A stretch of 5,009 bases of DNA from Chloroflexota bacterium. Its GTDB lineage: Bacteria > Chloroflexota > Dehalococcoidia > Lucifugimonadales > JADFKI01. Below, piece after piece: positions 1 to 4,977 of this stretch; within the stretch, counting starts at the first letter, position 1; every line of letters starts with the position of its first letter. Where the stretch lies: NCBI GenBank assembly GCA_022565015.1, contig JADFKI010000264.1, positions 1 through 5,009 on the forward strand, in the 5' to 3' direction. The notes beneath the pieces are model-generated. The model did not search any database, was not told the DNA's origin, and was given only the letters and a program-made list of their open reading frames with translations. A program made the position numbers and the translations under genes.

Positions 1-1
1 G

Positions 2-877
2 GGCGGCTACCACGGCTCCCACGAGTACGTCACCGTTAGCGTACATCCCCCCGCGAGCAAGCTCGACCCCAAGGGACCTACGCCTATTCCCGAGCACGCG
101 GGTCAGCCGCCCAGCGTGTCCGAAGACGTGCTGGTCATGCCCTTCAACGACCTCGACGCCTGCGAGCGGGTCATCAGGGACAACCAGAAGGACCTGGCCT
201 GCGTCATCATGGAGCCGGTGGTGTCCAGCTTTGGATACCTTCCCGCGGACGTCCCATTCCTGAAGGGCATTCGGCGCATAACGTCCGAGCTGGACATACT
301 TCTTATCTTCGACGAGGTGCAGAGCTTCAGAATCGGACCTGGGGGAGCGCAGGAGCAGCTGGGCGTCATACCCGACATGACGACGTTCGGCAAGATCATC
401 GGCGGCGGTACACCCGTAGGCGCGTGGGGCGGACGTCGCGACGTCATGGCGCTTCTCGACCCCAACGGTGGCGCCGACGTAGCACACGCCGGTACGTTCA
501 ACGCCAACCCCATGACGATGGTGGCGGGCGAGGTCGTCATGAACAATCTGACGCCCGACGTATACGAAAGAATGAACGGCCTTGGCGAGATGCTGCGCCA
601 AAAGCTGCGCGCGGTCTTTGACGAGCTCGAGGTAACCGCGCAGGTAACCGGCATCGGCTCGCTGTTCGGAATCCACTTCACGGACAAGGAAATCGTGGAC
701 TACAGGTCTGTCGTGTACAGCGACCAGCAGATGCACAAGGGACTCTTCACCGGCATGCTGAACGAAGGCATCCTGCTTCAAACGGGCGGTGGCGGCGCCA
801 TGAACATGCTGACGACGGAGGATGACGTGGACACGCTGGTAGGCGGCATCCGCGGCGTCGTACAGCGGCTGCGGTAG
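2..877 (+). CDS. Class III (PLP-dependent) aminotransferase, GSAM-like, 5'-truncated by the window edge
   Basis: The frame is open from base 2 to the TAG at 875-877 (291 residues) and has no start inside the window. About 140-150 N-terminal residues are missing, judged from the usual 420-440 aa of this family. The fragment opens with YHG (Tyr codon at 8-10), the element that stacks on the PLP ring. IFDEVQSFR follows, with the Asp (311-313) expected to contact the pyridine nitrogen. TTFGKIIGGG carries the Schiff-base Lys (392-394), and GTFNANPMTM forms the cofactor phosphate/substrate region. The stretch KIIGGGTPVGAWGGRRDVM closely resembles glutamate-1-semialdehyde 2,1-aminomutase, but no haem genes are nearby, so a GSAM-like transaminase of unknown substrate is the safer call. 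A GTG at 116 lies inside the conserved domain and is not the start. The canonical DEVxTGFR is one residue shorter here. The gene's last 63 bases recur at 1167-1229. Confidence 0.92.
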   Translation, partial: GGYHGSHEYVTVSVHPPASKLDPKGPTPIPEHAGQPPSVSEDVLVMPFNDLDACERVIRDNQKDLACVIMEPVVSSFGYLPADVPFLKGIRRITSELDILLIFDEVQSFRIGPGGAQEQLGVIPDMTTFGKIIGGGTPVGAWGGRRDVMALLDPNGGADVAHAGTFNANPMTMVAGEVVMNNLTPDVYERMNGLGEMLRQKLRAVFDELEVTAQVTGIGSLFGIHFTDKEIVDYRSVVYSDQQMHKGLFTGMLNEGILLQTGGGGAMNMLTTEDDVDTLVGGIRGVVQRLR

Positions 878-907
878 TTTTTTGGCTCCGGGCGGCTACT
901 TTCGCTA
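815..907 (+). repeat. Direct repeat, copy 1: 3' end of the aminotransferase gene plus downstream flank
   Basis: Bases 815-877 (last 20 codons plus stop) match 1167-1229 at 56 of 63 positions by hand alignment. The flank after the stop, up to the TTTCGCTA near 907, also aligns, more loosely, with 1230-1260. This copy belongs to the intact gene. Confidence 0.8.
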
Positions 908-934
908 GTCTGGACCCAGCCTTCCATCCAGGAC

Positions 935-940
935 GGAGGT
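935..940 (+). promoter_or_regulatory. Shine-Dalgarno site of the DUF2283 gene
   Basis: GGAGGT ends 6 nt before the ATG at 947. It is a near-consensus site and supports both the start and the reality of this short gene. Confidence 0.8.
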
Positions 941-946
941 CTCGAT

Positions 947-1156
947 ATGAGTAAAATTCGTTACAGCAAAGACGTCGATATTCTGCACATCGAGCTGAGC
1001 GACAGACCGATTGATCACGCCCAAGACTCCGGTCCGTTCATAATACATTTTTCCGACAATGATGAACCTGTCCTTCTGGAAGTCCAGGGCGGCAAGGACT
1101 TTCTCCTCAAGTCCTTGCGCGCGCTGTTTGAGGAAGAGGAAGCTGCCCTGATGTAG
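947..1156 (+). CDS. DUF2283 domain protein, 69 aa
   Basis: This small protein of unknown function has the layout of the DUF2283 family. It opens with MSKIRYSKDVDILHIELSD, matching the family pattern of (K)IxYxxxxDxLxIxLSD. A second beta-rich block follows (about residues 29-47, GPFIIHF...EPVLLEVQG), where family members usually read 'hhhDhdxxGxhhGhEh'. An acidic helix (LFEEEEAA, about 60-67) ends the protein. There is no signal peptide or membrane segment, so it should be cytoplasmic. The ATG is fixed by GGAGGT at 935-940. Base composition is about 51% GC over 961-1140, against about 65% in part of the aminotransferase, and the gene sits between two copies of the aminotransferase 3' end, so it may have arrived separately. 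DUF2283 genes are sometimes found beside DUF4258-type small proteins; no such partner is visible here. The family call is from memory of its pattern. Confidence 0.8.
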   Translation: MSKIRYSKDVDILHIELSDRPIDHAQDSGPFIIHFSDNDEPVLLEVQGGKDFLLKSLRALFEEEEAALM

Positions 1157-1166
1157 CCTGGCCCAT

Positions 1167-1229
1167 ACGGAGGACGATGTGGACACGCTGGTGGGCGTCA
1201 TCCGCAACGTCGTCCAGCGGCTGCGGTAG
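1167..1229 (+). pseudogene. Remnant of a second aminotransferase gene: last 20 codons and stop only
   Basis: Read in frame up to the TAG at 1227-1229, this stretch encodes TEDDVDTLVGVIRNVVQRLR, identical at 18 of 20 residues to the C-terminus of the aminotransferase ending at 877. At DNA level 56 of 63 bases match. Four of the seven differences are silent third-position changes (GAT/GAC, GAC/GAT, GTA/GTG, GTA/GTC) and the other three fall in two codons (Gly to Val, Gly to Asn). That pattern suggests the copy diverged while still coding. Nothing recognisable of the gene lies upstream: similarity stops 10 bases after the DUF2283 stop. The likely reading is a tandem paralogue reduced to its tail. 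Duplication of the gene end when DUF2283 was inserted is the alternative. Confidence 0.75.
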
Positions 1230-1260
1230 CTCAGGCCCCAGCGGCTGCATACCTTCGCTA
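1167..1260 (+). repeat. Direct repeat, copy 2: aminotransferase gene end plus downstream flank
   Basis: This pairs with 815-907. Beyond the shared stop codon the similarity runs on through a GGC-C-C--GCGGCT block and ends at a shared TTCGCTA (1254-1260). The match therefore covers non-coding flank as well as the gene tail. Within the copy, CCAGCGGCTGC is itself repeated (1214-1224 and 1238-1248). Confidence 0.65.
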
Positions 1261-1281
1261 CCCGTCACCTAGCCATTGGCG

Positions 1282-2067
1282 CTAGACCGCATGCCGCGAT
1301 ATGAACTCGCCCGCGACGCGATTGAACTCCTCGGCGGCCTCGAAGTACGGCGAGTGGCCGGAGTCGGCGACGCGGTGCAGCTTTGCACCGGGAATGATCT
1401 GCGAGACCTCCTCCAGGGCCTCGATGGGAAATATCCTGTCCTTCTCGCCTCCGATCATCAGCGTGGGAGTCGAGAAGCCCTGAAGCTTCTCGGGAGGAAT
1501 GCCCAGCTCGCCGGTGCCCGTGTCACCAAGCGGAGCGTTCAGTCCCGACATGATCCCATAGAGATATGACAGAGTAGGATTTCGCTCGAACGCTCCTTCG
1601 GCGAGGGCCCAATGGGACTCGTTCCACGGCCGAACCGCGCTCGATTCGGCAGCCCTGCTCCGGGCGCGAGCGTCTCTGGCCTCCGCGATCTTGGGCGTCA
1701 TGACGCCCCCAGGCGTACCCGACAGCACCAGGCAAGACACGGCCTCCGGGTGTGCCATCGTAAAGTGCATGCCCGTCCAGCCGCCCATGGACTGGCAGAC
1801 CAGGGCTGTCCTGGCTACACCCGCGTCGTCCAAGACCGCCTTGAGGTCATCCGCGAAGTAGCGTGCGTGCTTGTAGCCTTCGTCGCACGGCGACCTGCCG
1901 AATCCGCGATGGTCGAACACGACGACCTTATAGTCCCGAGCGAAATAGGGAACCTGCTGCCACCAGACGAGGGTGTTGCCGCCGGCGCCGTGAGCGAACG
2001 TGACCGCCGGGCCGTCTCCGTTGACCTCGTAGTAGATTGAAGCATGGTTGACTTTGACTATAGGCAT
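1282..2067 (-). CDS. Alpha/beta-fold hydrolase, 261 aa
   Basis: A complete alpha/beta-hydrolase-fold protein of standard length, cytoplasmic, with no signal peptide. AHGAGGN (residues 25-31) is the HG oxyanion motif after strand 3, and FDHRGFGRS (51-59) is the typical post-strand-4 motif. The nucleophile elbow is CQSMGGW with Ser93. The acid is probably Asp210 in GGEKDRIFP and the base His238 in DSGHSPYFE. The cap region (about 125-190) is variable and gives no substrate clue. The elbow has Cys91 where most relatives have Gly (G-x-S-x-G). The start is supported by GAGGT at 2074-2078, 6 nt upstream. It follows the CoA-transferase stop by only 14 nt, so it is read from the same transcript. An esterase, lactonase, thioesterase or C-C hydrolase in a carboxylate-CoA catabolic route would fit. 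The exact reaction cannot be assigned. Confidence 0.93.
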   Translation of the reverse strand: MPIVKVNHASIYYEVNGDGPAVTFAHGAGGNTLVWWQQVPYFARDYKVVVFDHRGFGRSPCDEGYKHARYFADDLKAVLDDAGVARTALVCQSMGGWTGMHFTMAHPEAVSCLVLSGTPGGVMTPKIAEARDARARSRAAESSAVRPWNESHWALAEGAFERNPTLSYLYGIMSGLNAPLGDTGTGELGIPPEKLQGFSTPTLMIGGEKDRIFPIEALEEVSQIIPGAKLHRVADSGHSPYFEAAEEFNRVAGEFISRHAV

Positions 2068-2081
2068 GTCTTTACCTCGAT
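2068..2081 (-). promoter_or_regulatory. 14-nt junction carrying the hydrolase ribosome site
   Basis: The only sequence between the CoA-transferase TAA and the hydrolase ATG contains GAGGT (2074-2078) followed by a 6-nt spacer. There is no room for a separate promoter between them, which argues for one transcript and possibly coupled translation. Confidence 0.75.
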
Positions 2082-3278
2082 TTAGACTACGGCGCCCGAC
2101 TCGTGCATCTTGGCGATTTCGTCGGCGCTAAATCCCAGCTCGCCCAGTATCTCGTCGGTGTGCTGCCCCAGCGTGGGCGCCGCAAAACGGATCGAGCCCG
2201 GCGTGTCCGACAGCTTCACGGGCACGCCGATGTTCTTGATGCGGCCCGCCACGGGATGATCGATCTCTACTTCCATTTCCCTGGCCTTGACCTGTGGGTC
2301 GGCGTAGACCTGCCCGATGTCATAGATTGGGCCGCAGGGAACGTTCGCCGCCTCCAGGGTGGTCACCCAATCTTCGGTTGTCCTGGTCGCAAAGGTCTGG
2401 TTCATGATCTCCGTGAGCTCTTCGATGTGGGCCATGCGGTCGGCATTGGTCGTAAAGCGTTCGTCTTCAAGCAGCTCGTCGCGCCCAACCGCCTTACACA
2501 TTCGCTCCCAGTTGGCCTGGTTCGCCGCGCCGATGTTCACGTGGCCGTCCCTCGTCGCGAAGGCCTGATAGGGTGCGATCATGCGGTGCGCAGATCCCAA
2601 CGGGCCGGACACCTCTCCCGTCGCAAAATAGGTCGCGGACTCGTATAACGTATAGGCGATGGCCGACTCCATGAGCGATACGTCGATGTGCTGGCCCTTG
2701 CCCGTCTTGAGCATGTGAATGTAGGCCGAGAGAATGGCGTAGGCGGAATACAGGCCGGTGTTGAAGTCTGCGATTGGCACGCCTACCTTTGCGGGGGGAC
2801 TGCCCGGAAAGCCGGTTATGGACATGAGCCCGCTCATGCCCTGGGCCACCAAGTCGAACCCGCCCTTGGACTTGTAGGGGCCGGTGATCCCGAAGCCCGA
2901 TATCGTGCAGTAGACCATCGCCGGGTTTATCGCCTTCACCGCCTCATAGCCAAGGCCAAGACGTTCGAGAACCCCGGGGCGAAAGTTCTGTACCAAAACG
3001 TCGGCCTCCGCGACCAGCTTCTTCGCAATCTCGACGCCCTGCTCGTTCTTCATGTCGAGGACGATGCTGCGCTTGTTGCGATTGAGCGTCAGAAAAGCCG
3101 CTCCCTCCCCGTTGATGAAGGGCGGGCCGAATCGACGGGTATCGTCGCCGCCGTTGGGCCGTTCGACCTTGATTACCTCTGCGCCCATGTCCGCCAGCAA
3201 CATGGTGCAAAACGGCCCGGCAAGTATCTGGCTAAAATCTACTACGGATATACCTTCGAGCGGTCCCGCTTGGGACAT
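2082..3278 (-). CDS. CaiB/BaiF (class III) CoA-transferase, 398 aa
   Basis: The enzyme should move CoA between carboxylic acids, giving an acyl-CoA for further breakdown; the donor and acceptor are unknown. The whole family layout is present: an N-terminal Rossmann half with VVDFSQILAGPFCTMLLAD (residues 12-30) and GAEVIKVERPNGGDD (32-46), then LNRNKRSIVLD (65-75), NFRPG (98-102) and GGFDLVAQGMSGLM (139-152). The expected catalytic Asp is D171 in GVPIADFNTGLYSAYAIL, close to position 169 of formyl-CoA transferase. KTGKGQHIDVSLMES and the C-terminal APTLGQHTDEIL blocks are also typical. An ATG 29 codons further upstream (3365) is open, but the start at 3278 has AGGAG 7 nt ahead, gives the family's usual N-terminus and normal length, and is preferred. 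The hydrolase gene follows after 14 nt; the amidohydrolase gene lies 157 nt upstream on the same strand. Confidence 0.95.
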   Translation of the reverse strand: MSQAGPLEGISVVDFSQILAGPFCTMLLADMGAEVIKVERPNGGDDTRRFGPPFINGEGAAFLTLNRNKRSIVLDMKNEQGVEIAKKLVAEADVLVQNFRPGVLERLGLGYEAVKAINPAMVYCTISGFGITGPYKSKGGFDLVAQGMSGLMSITGFPGSPPAKVGVPIADFNTGLYSAYAILSAYIHMLKTGKGQHIDVSLMESAIAYTLYESATYFATGEVSGPLGSAHRMIAPYQAFATRDGHVNIGAANQANWERMCKAVGRDELLEDERFTTNADRMAHIEELTEIMNQTFATRTTEDWVTTLEAANVPCGPIYDIGQVYADPQVKAREMEVEIDHPVAGRIKNIGVPVKLSDTPGSIRFAAPTLGQHTDEILGELGFSADEIAKMHESGAVV

Positions 3279-3285
3279 ATCATCA

Positions 3286-3290
3286 CTCCT
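3286..3290 (-). promoter_or_regulatory. Shine-Dalgarno site that fixes the CoA-transferase start
   Basis: AGGAG with a 7-nt spacer precedes the ATG at 3278-3276. It decides against the longer open frame from 3365, whose extra 29 residues do not look like any part of this family. An ATG at 3283-3281 lies closer to the site but is out of frame. Confidence 0.8.
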
Positions 3291-3326
3291 GGAAATTTTT
3301 TCATCTTGACCGGGCCTCGGGTAAAT

Positions 3327-3361
3327 AGCGGAGGCCTCAAGCCTCAGTTGTTGAGCCCGCT
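3327..3361 (-). other. Imperfect hairpin in the 157-nt gap between amidohydrolase and CoA-transferase genes
   Basis: AGCGG (3327-3331) and CTCAA (3336-3340) pair with CCGCT (3357-3361) and TTGAG (3351-3355), with an uneven internal bulge and a 10-nt loop. A competing short stem, GAGGC/GCCTC (3331-3335/3341-3345), overlaps it. No T-run follows on the - strand, so it is not a standard terminator. It could protect or separate the mRNA segments, or be chance. I found no convincing promoter boxes in this gap. Confidence 0.35.
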
Positions 3362-3435
3362 GCATACACGCAACCGACCACCGATCTCTGTTTGCGACAT
3401 CTCATTTCTAAGGTTGCAGAAACGGGTCGAGGTCT

Positions 3436-4614
3436 TTAAGACGCCAGCTCGGGCAGCCAGCCCCACGGATGTGGGCCCCAGTCCGGCGAGAAGACTTCGC
3501 CGGCCCTCACCGTAACGACAGGCTCCAGCGCCTTGTCGCCGTGCAAGTCGTTGCCCTCCGTATCGTGGAAGAGCCAGTTGCCCGTGTGCTCCTCCAGGAC
3601 TGTAATGTCCGCCTCTCGTCCCACGGCCAACGAGCCGAGGCTCCCGTCCATGCCCAGGGCGCTCGCAGGATTGGTCGTGGCCATGCGAATGACGTCCTCC
3701 AGCGAATAGCCAAGAGCCAGGAATCGCGACAGCATCTCCGTCATGCTGTGGACCGTGTTCTGACGCCCGGGAATCGTGAGGTCGGTGCTAATGCTCTGAG
3801 GCCTGACGCCCTGGTCCAGCGCAGCCCTGGCGACGTCGAAGCTGAAGTTCTGACGTCCGTGCGCTGTGTCCAGAAACACTCCCCGCTCCTGCGCCTCCAG
3901 CAGCTCCGGCAACACCTTGCCGTGTTGATCGAGGATGCGCCCCGGGTTGCCGCTGAAGAGGTGCGTGATTATGTCGCCCGGTTCGAGGAGCGGCAGCAGC
4001 TCGTGGGTGATCGTAGGGCCGTCGCCTGCGGTGCGGTCACCGATGTGCACCATTAGGCGCACGCCTCCCTCGGTGGCCGCCTGCTTCGCCAGCTTTACCA
4101 TCTCCACACCCATGACGGGCACGCCGGGGCCGACCGCTCGTATCTTCACGCCCTGTATGAGCGGCTTATTCGCATTGATGACGTTGATCGTTTCTTCGAG
4201 ATCGATGTCCTCTCTACGTGAGAGGTCCGGCTGATAGTTCAGGCCCACGCGGGATATGTGCAGCATGCAGATAATTCGGGACTTGTTCTGAGGCACGACG
4301 AATTTGGGGAAGCCCCCGAACGAGTAGCAGCCCGCGCTTCCGGCGTCCACCAGCGTCGTTACGCCCGACAGAACCCCTGCCAAGTCCGGGTTGACGCCGG
4401 TCTGGTTCACACCGTCGTAGACATGACAGTGCAGGTCTATCAGGCCGGGCACGACGAGCTTGCCCTGGACGTTTATGACACGCCGGGCCTCTTTTGCGCT
4501 GATGTTCGGCGCCACCTGTGAGATCGCGCCGTCGGTGACGGCAACGTCCAGCTTAGCTCGGACTCCTTGTGAAGGGTCCAGCACCTCTCCGCCCTTCAGC
4601 AGCAGGTCTACCAT
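3436..4614 (-). CDS. Amidohydrolase-superfamily metallohydrolase, cog3964-like (deacetylase family), 392 aa
   Basis: A cytoplasmic metal-dependent hydrolase with a TIM barrel. The N-terminal beta-sandwich strand is LLLKGGEVLDPSQG (residues 4-17), followed by GKLVVPGLIDLHCHVYDG with the metal pair His62/His64. Further candidate ligands are Lys157 in GVKIRAVG (usually carboxylated, bridging two metals), His190 in MVHIGD, His218 in ITHLFSG and Asp278 in ISTDL, so the full binuclear set is present. The C-terminal GREADITVLE block is typical. DLHCHVYDG and THLFSG suggest the cog3964 group, once annotated as dihydroorotases or 'EF_0837/AHA_3915' deacetylases, in which one studied member cleaves acetyl-(R)-mandelate. 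The substrate here is open; hydantoinase or dihydroorotase is less likely. GGAGGT (4626-4631) lies 11 nt before the ATG; another ATG touching that site is out of frame. This is the first gene of the - strand catabolic group. Confidence 0.93.
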   Translation of the reverse strand: MVDLLLKGGEVLDPSQGVRAKLDVAVTDGAISQVAPNISAKEARRVINVQGKLVVPGLIDLHCHVYDGVNQTGVNPDLAGVLSGVTTLVDAGSAGCYSFGGFPKFVVPQNKSRIICMLHISRVGLNYQPDLSRREDIDLEETINVINANKPLIQGVKIRAVGPGVPVMGVEMVKLAKQAATEGGVRLMVHIGDRTAGDGPTITHELLPLLEPGDIITHLFSGNPGRILDQHGKVLPELLEAQERGVFLDTAHGRQNFSFDVARAALDQGVRPQSISTDLTIPGRQNTVHSMTEMLSRFLALGYSLEDVIRMATTNPASALGMDGSLGSLAVGREADITVLEEHTGNWLFHDTEGNDLHGDKALEPVVTVRAGEVFSPDWGPHPWGWLPELAS

Positions 4615-4625
4615 ATCGTTCGCAT

Positions 4626-4631
4626 ACCTCC
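4626..4631 (-). promoter_or_regulatory. Shine-Dalgarno site of the amidohydrolase gene
   Basis: GGAGGT lies 11 nt ahead of the ATG at 4614. An out-of-frame ATG (4625-4623) abuts the site with no spacer and would be a poor start. The 11-nt spacing is slightly long but workable. Confidence 0.7.
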
Positions 4632-4672
4632 AAGATTCGTGTGCTCCCCAAGGTGGGCACGTCCGCGACCGA

Positions 4673-4682
4673 TGGTATACCA
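4673..4682. promoter_or_regulatory. Perfect palindrome TGGTATACCA, candidate operator
   Basis: This 10-bp perfect palindrome covers the predicted -10 box of the amidohydrolase promoter, so a bound protein would block RNA polymerase. The GTATAC core resembles operators of several GntR-family (FCD-type) regulators of organic-acid catabolism. That is family knowledge; no regulator gene is in the window. Palindromes of this length arise by chance about five times in 5 kb, so the call rests on its position. Confidence 0.4.
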
Positions 4683-4701
4683 GGCCTCACGGGTCTGGCA
4701 A
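4674..4701 (-). promoter_or_regulatory. Sigma-70-type promoter candidate for the amidohydrolase gene group
   Basis: On the - strand TTGCCA (4701-4696; 5 of 6 to consensus) is followed after 16 nt by TATACC (4679-4674; 4 of 6). Transcription would start near 4667, leaving about 50 nt of leader that contains GGAGGT. It is the best box pair I found upstream of the gene. Confidence 0.45.
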
Positions 4702-4737
4702 GACGCTTCATGCTCGAGATGCGCAAGGGTGGTGGTA

Positions 4738-4757
4738 GGGAACAGGTGCTCGTTCCC
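4738..4757. repeat. Hairpin: 6-bp stem, 8-nt loop
   Basis: GGGAAC (4738-4743) pairs with GTTCCC (4752-4757). It ends exactly where the larger hairpin at 4758-4797 begins. Confidence 0.5.
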
Positions 4758-4797
4758 CCTCGATGGCCGGACGCATCATGACCGTCCGCCATCGAGG
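4758..4797. repeat. Long hairpin: 15-bp stem with one bulged base, 9-nt loop
   Basis: The left arm 4758-4773 (CCTCGATGGCCGGACG) pairs with the right arm 4783-4797 (CGTCCGCCATCGAGG), the only defect being one extra C at 4767/4768. It is the strongest fold in the window and far beyond chance for this length. No T-run follows on either strand, so it is not a normal Rho-independent terminator. It may be a palindromic repeat unit, a protein site or an mRNA-end stabiliser for a gene beyond the window. Confidence 0.75.
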
Positions 4798-4879
4798 TGA
4801 AAGCGGTCTACGGGCGTTGTCCGACGATATTTACGTAGGGTGAAATGGTGCGAAGTGCAATCGTCTCACCCCCTCTGAA

Positions 4880-4902
4880 TCTCCCCCTTCACAAGGGGGA
4901 GA
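4880..4902. repeat. Perfect hairpin: 10-bp stem, 3-nt loop
   Basis: TCTCCCCCTT (4880-4889) pairs with AAGGGGGAGA (4893-4902) around CAC. It has the look of the short palindromic repeats scattered between genes in many high-GC bacterial genomes. There is no flanking T-run. Confidence 0.7.
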
Positions 4903-4910
4903 CAATGCCT

Positions 4911-4929
4911 CCTCTCCCTGAGGGAGAGG
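4911..4929. repeat. Perfect hairpin: 8-bp stem, TGA loop
   Basis: CCTCTCCC (4911-4918) pairs with GGGAGAGG (4922-4929). It lies 8 nt from the preceding hairpin and is of the same pyrimidine/purine-arm type, suggesting both belong to one composite intergenic repeat. Confidence 0.7.
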
Positions 4930-4940
4930 ACTGAGGTGCC

Positions 4941-4960
4941 CTCCGATATGAGTATCGGAG
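4941..4960. repeat. Perfect hairpin: 8-bp stem, TGAG loop
   Basis: CTCCGATA (4941-4948) pairs with TATCGGAG (4953-4960). Its last base is also the first base of the next hairpin. Confidence 0.65.
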
Positions 4961-4977
4961 TCCCGATGCGTCGGGAC
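4960..4977. repeat. Perfect hairpin: 7-bp stem, TGCG loop
   Basis: GTCCCGA (4960-4966) pairs with TCGGGAC (4971-4977). The stem can lengthen by pairing GGAG (4957-4960) with CTCC (4980-4983) across a small bulge, which would compete with the hairpin at 4941-4960. Confidence 0.65.

Noticed and set aside
103..687. Open frame on the - strand opposite the aminotransferase (194 codons)
   Set aside because: It is rich in Ser, Thr, Pro and Met without any domain pattern, and is opposite clear catalytic motifs of the + strand gene.
850..883. Rho-independent terminator after the aminotransferase, suggested by T6 at 878-883
   Set aside because: The only stem ahead of the T-run is CCGC/GCGG across a 17-nt loop, inside the coding region, which is too weak.
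905..1207. 100-codon - strand frame opposite DUF2283
   Set aside because: The + strand frame has a near-consensus ribosome site and a DUF2283 pattern; the - strand frame has neither.
1269..1285. Hairpin CTAGC/GCTAG as a terminator at the hydrolase stop
   Set aside because: The stem has 5 bp, overlaps the stop codon and is not followed by T-rich sequence on either strand.
3279..3365. N-terminal extension of the CoA-transferase from an ATG at 3365
   Set aside because: The 29 extra residues do not resemble the family, while the ATG at 3278 has AGGAG at proper spacing and gives the standard N-terminus and length.
2688..3515. Long open frame on the + strand opposite the CoA-transferase (275 codons)
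   Set aside because: It lies across a well-supported gene, runs over the gap and into the amidohydrolase, and shows no family motif. High-GC coding DNA often leaves the opposite strand open.
4553..4792. Short frames on both strands in the amidohydrolase upstream region (79 and 70 codons)
   Set aside because: They overlap the gene start, promoter and a long hairpin, and their translations look like no known family.
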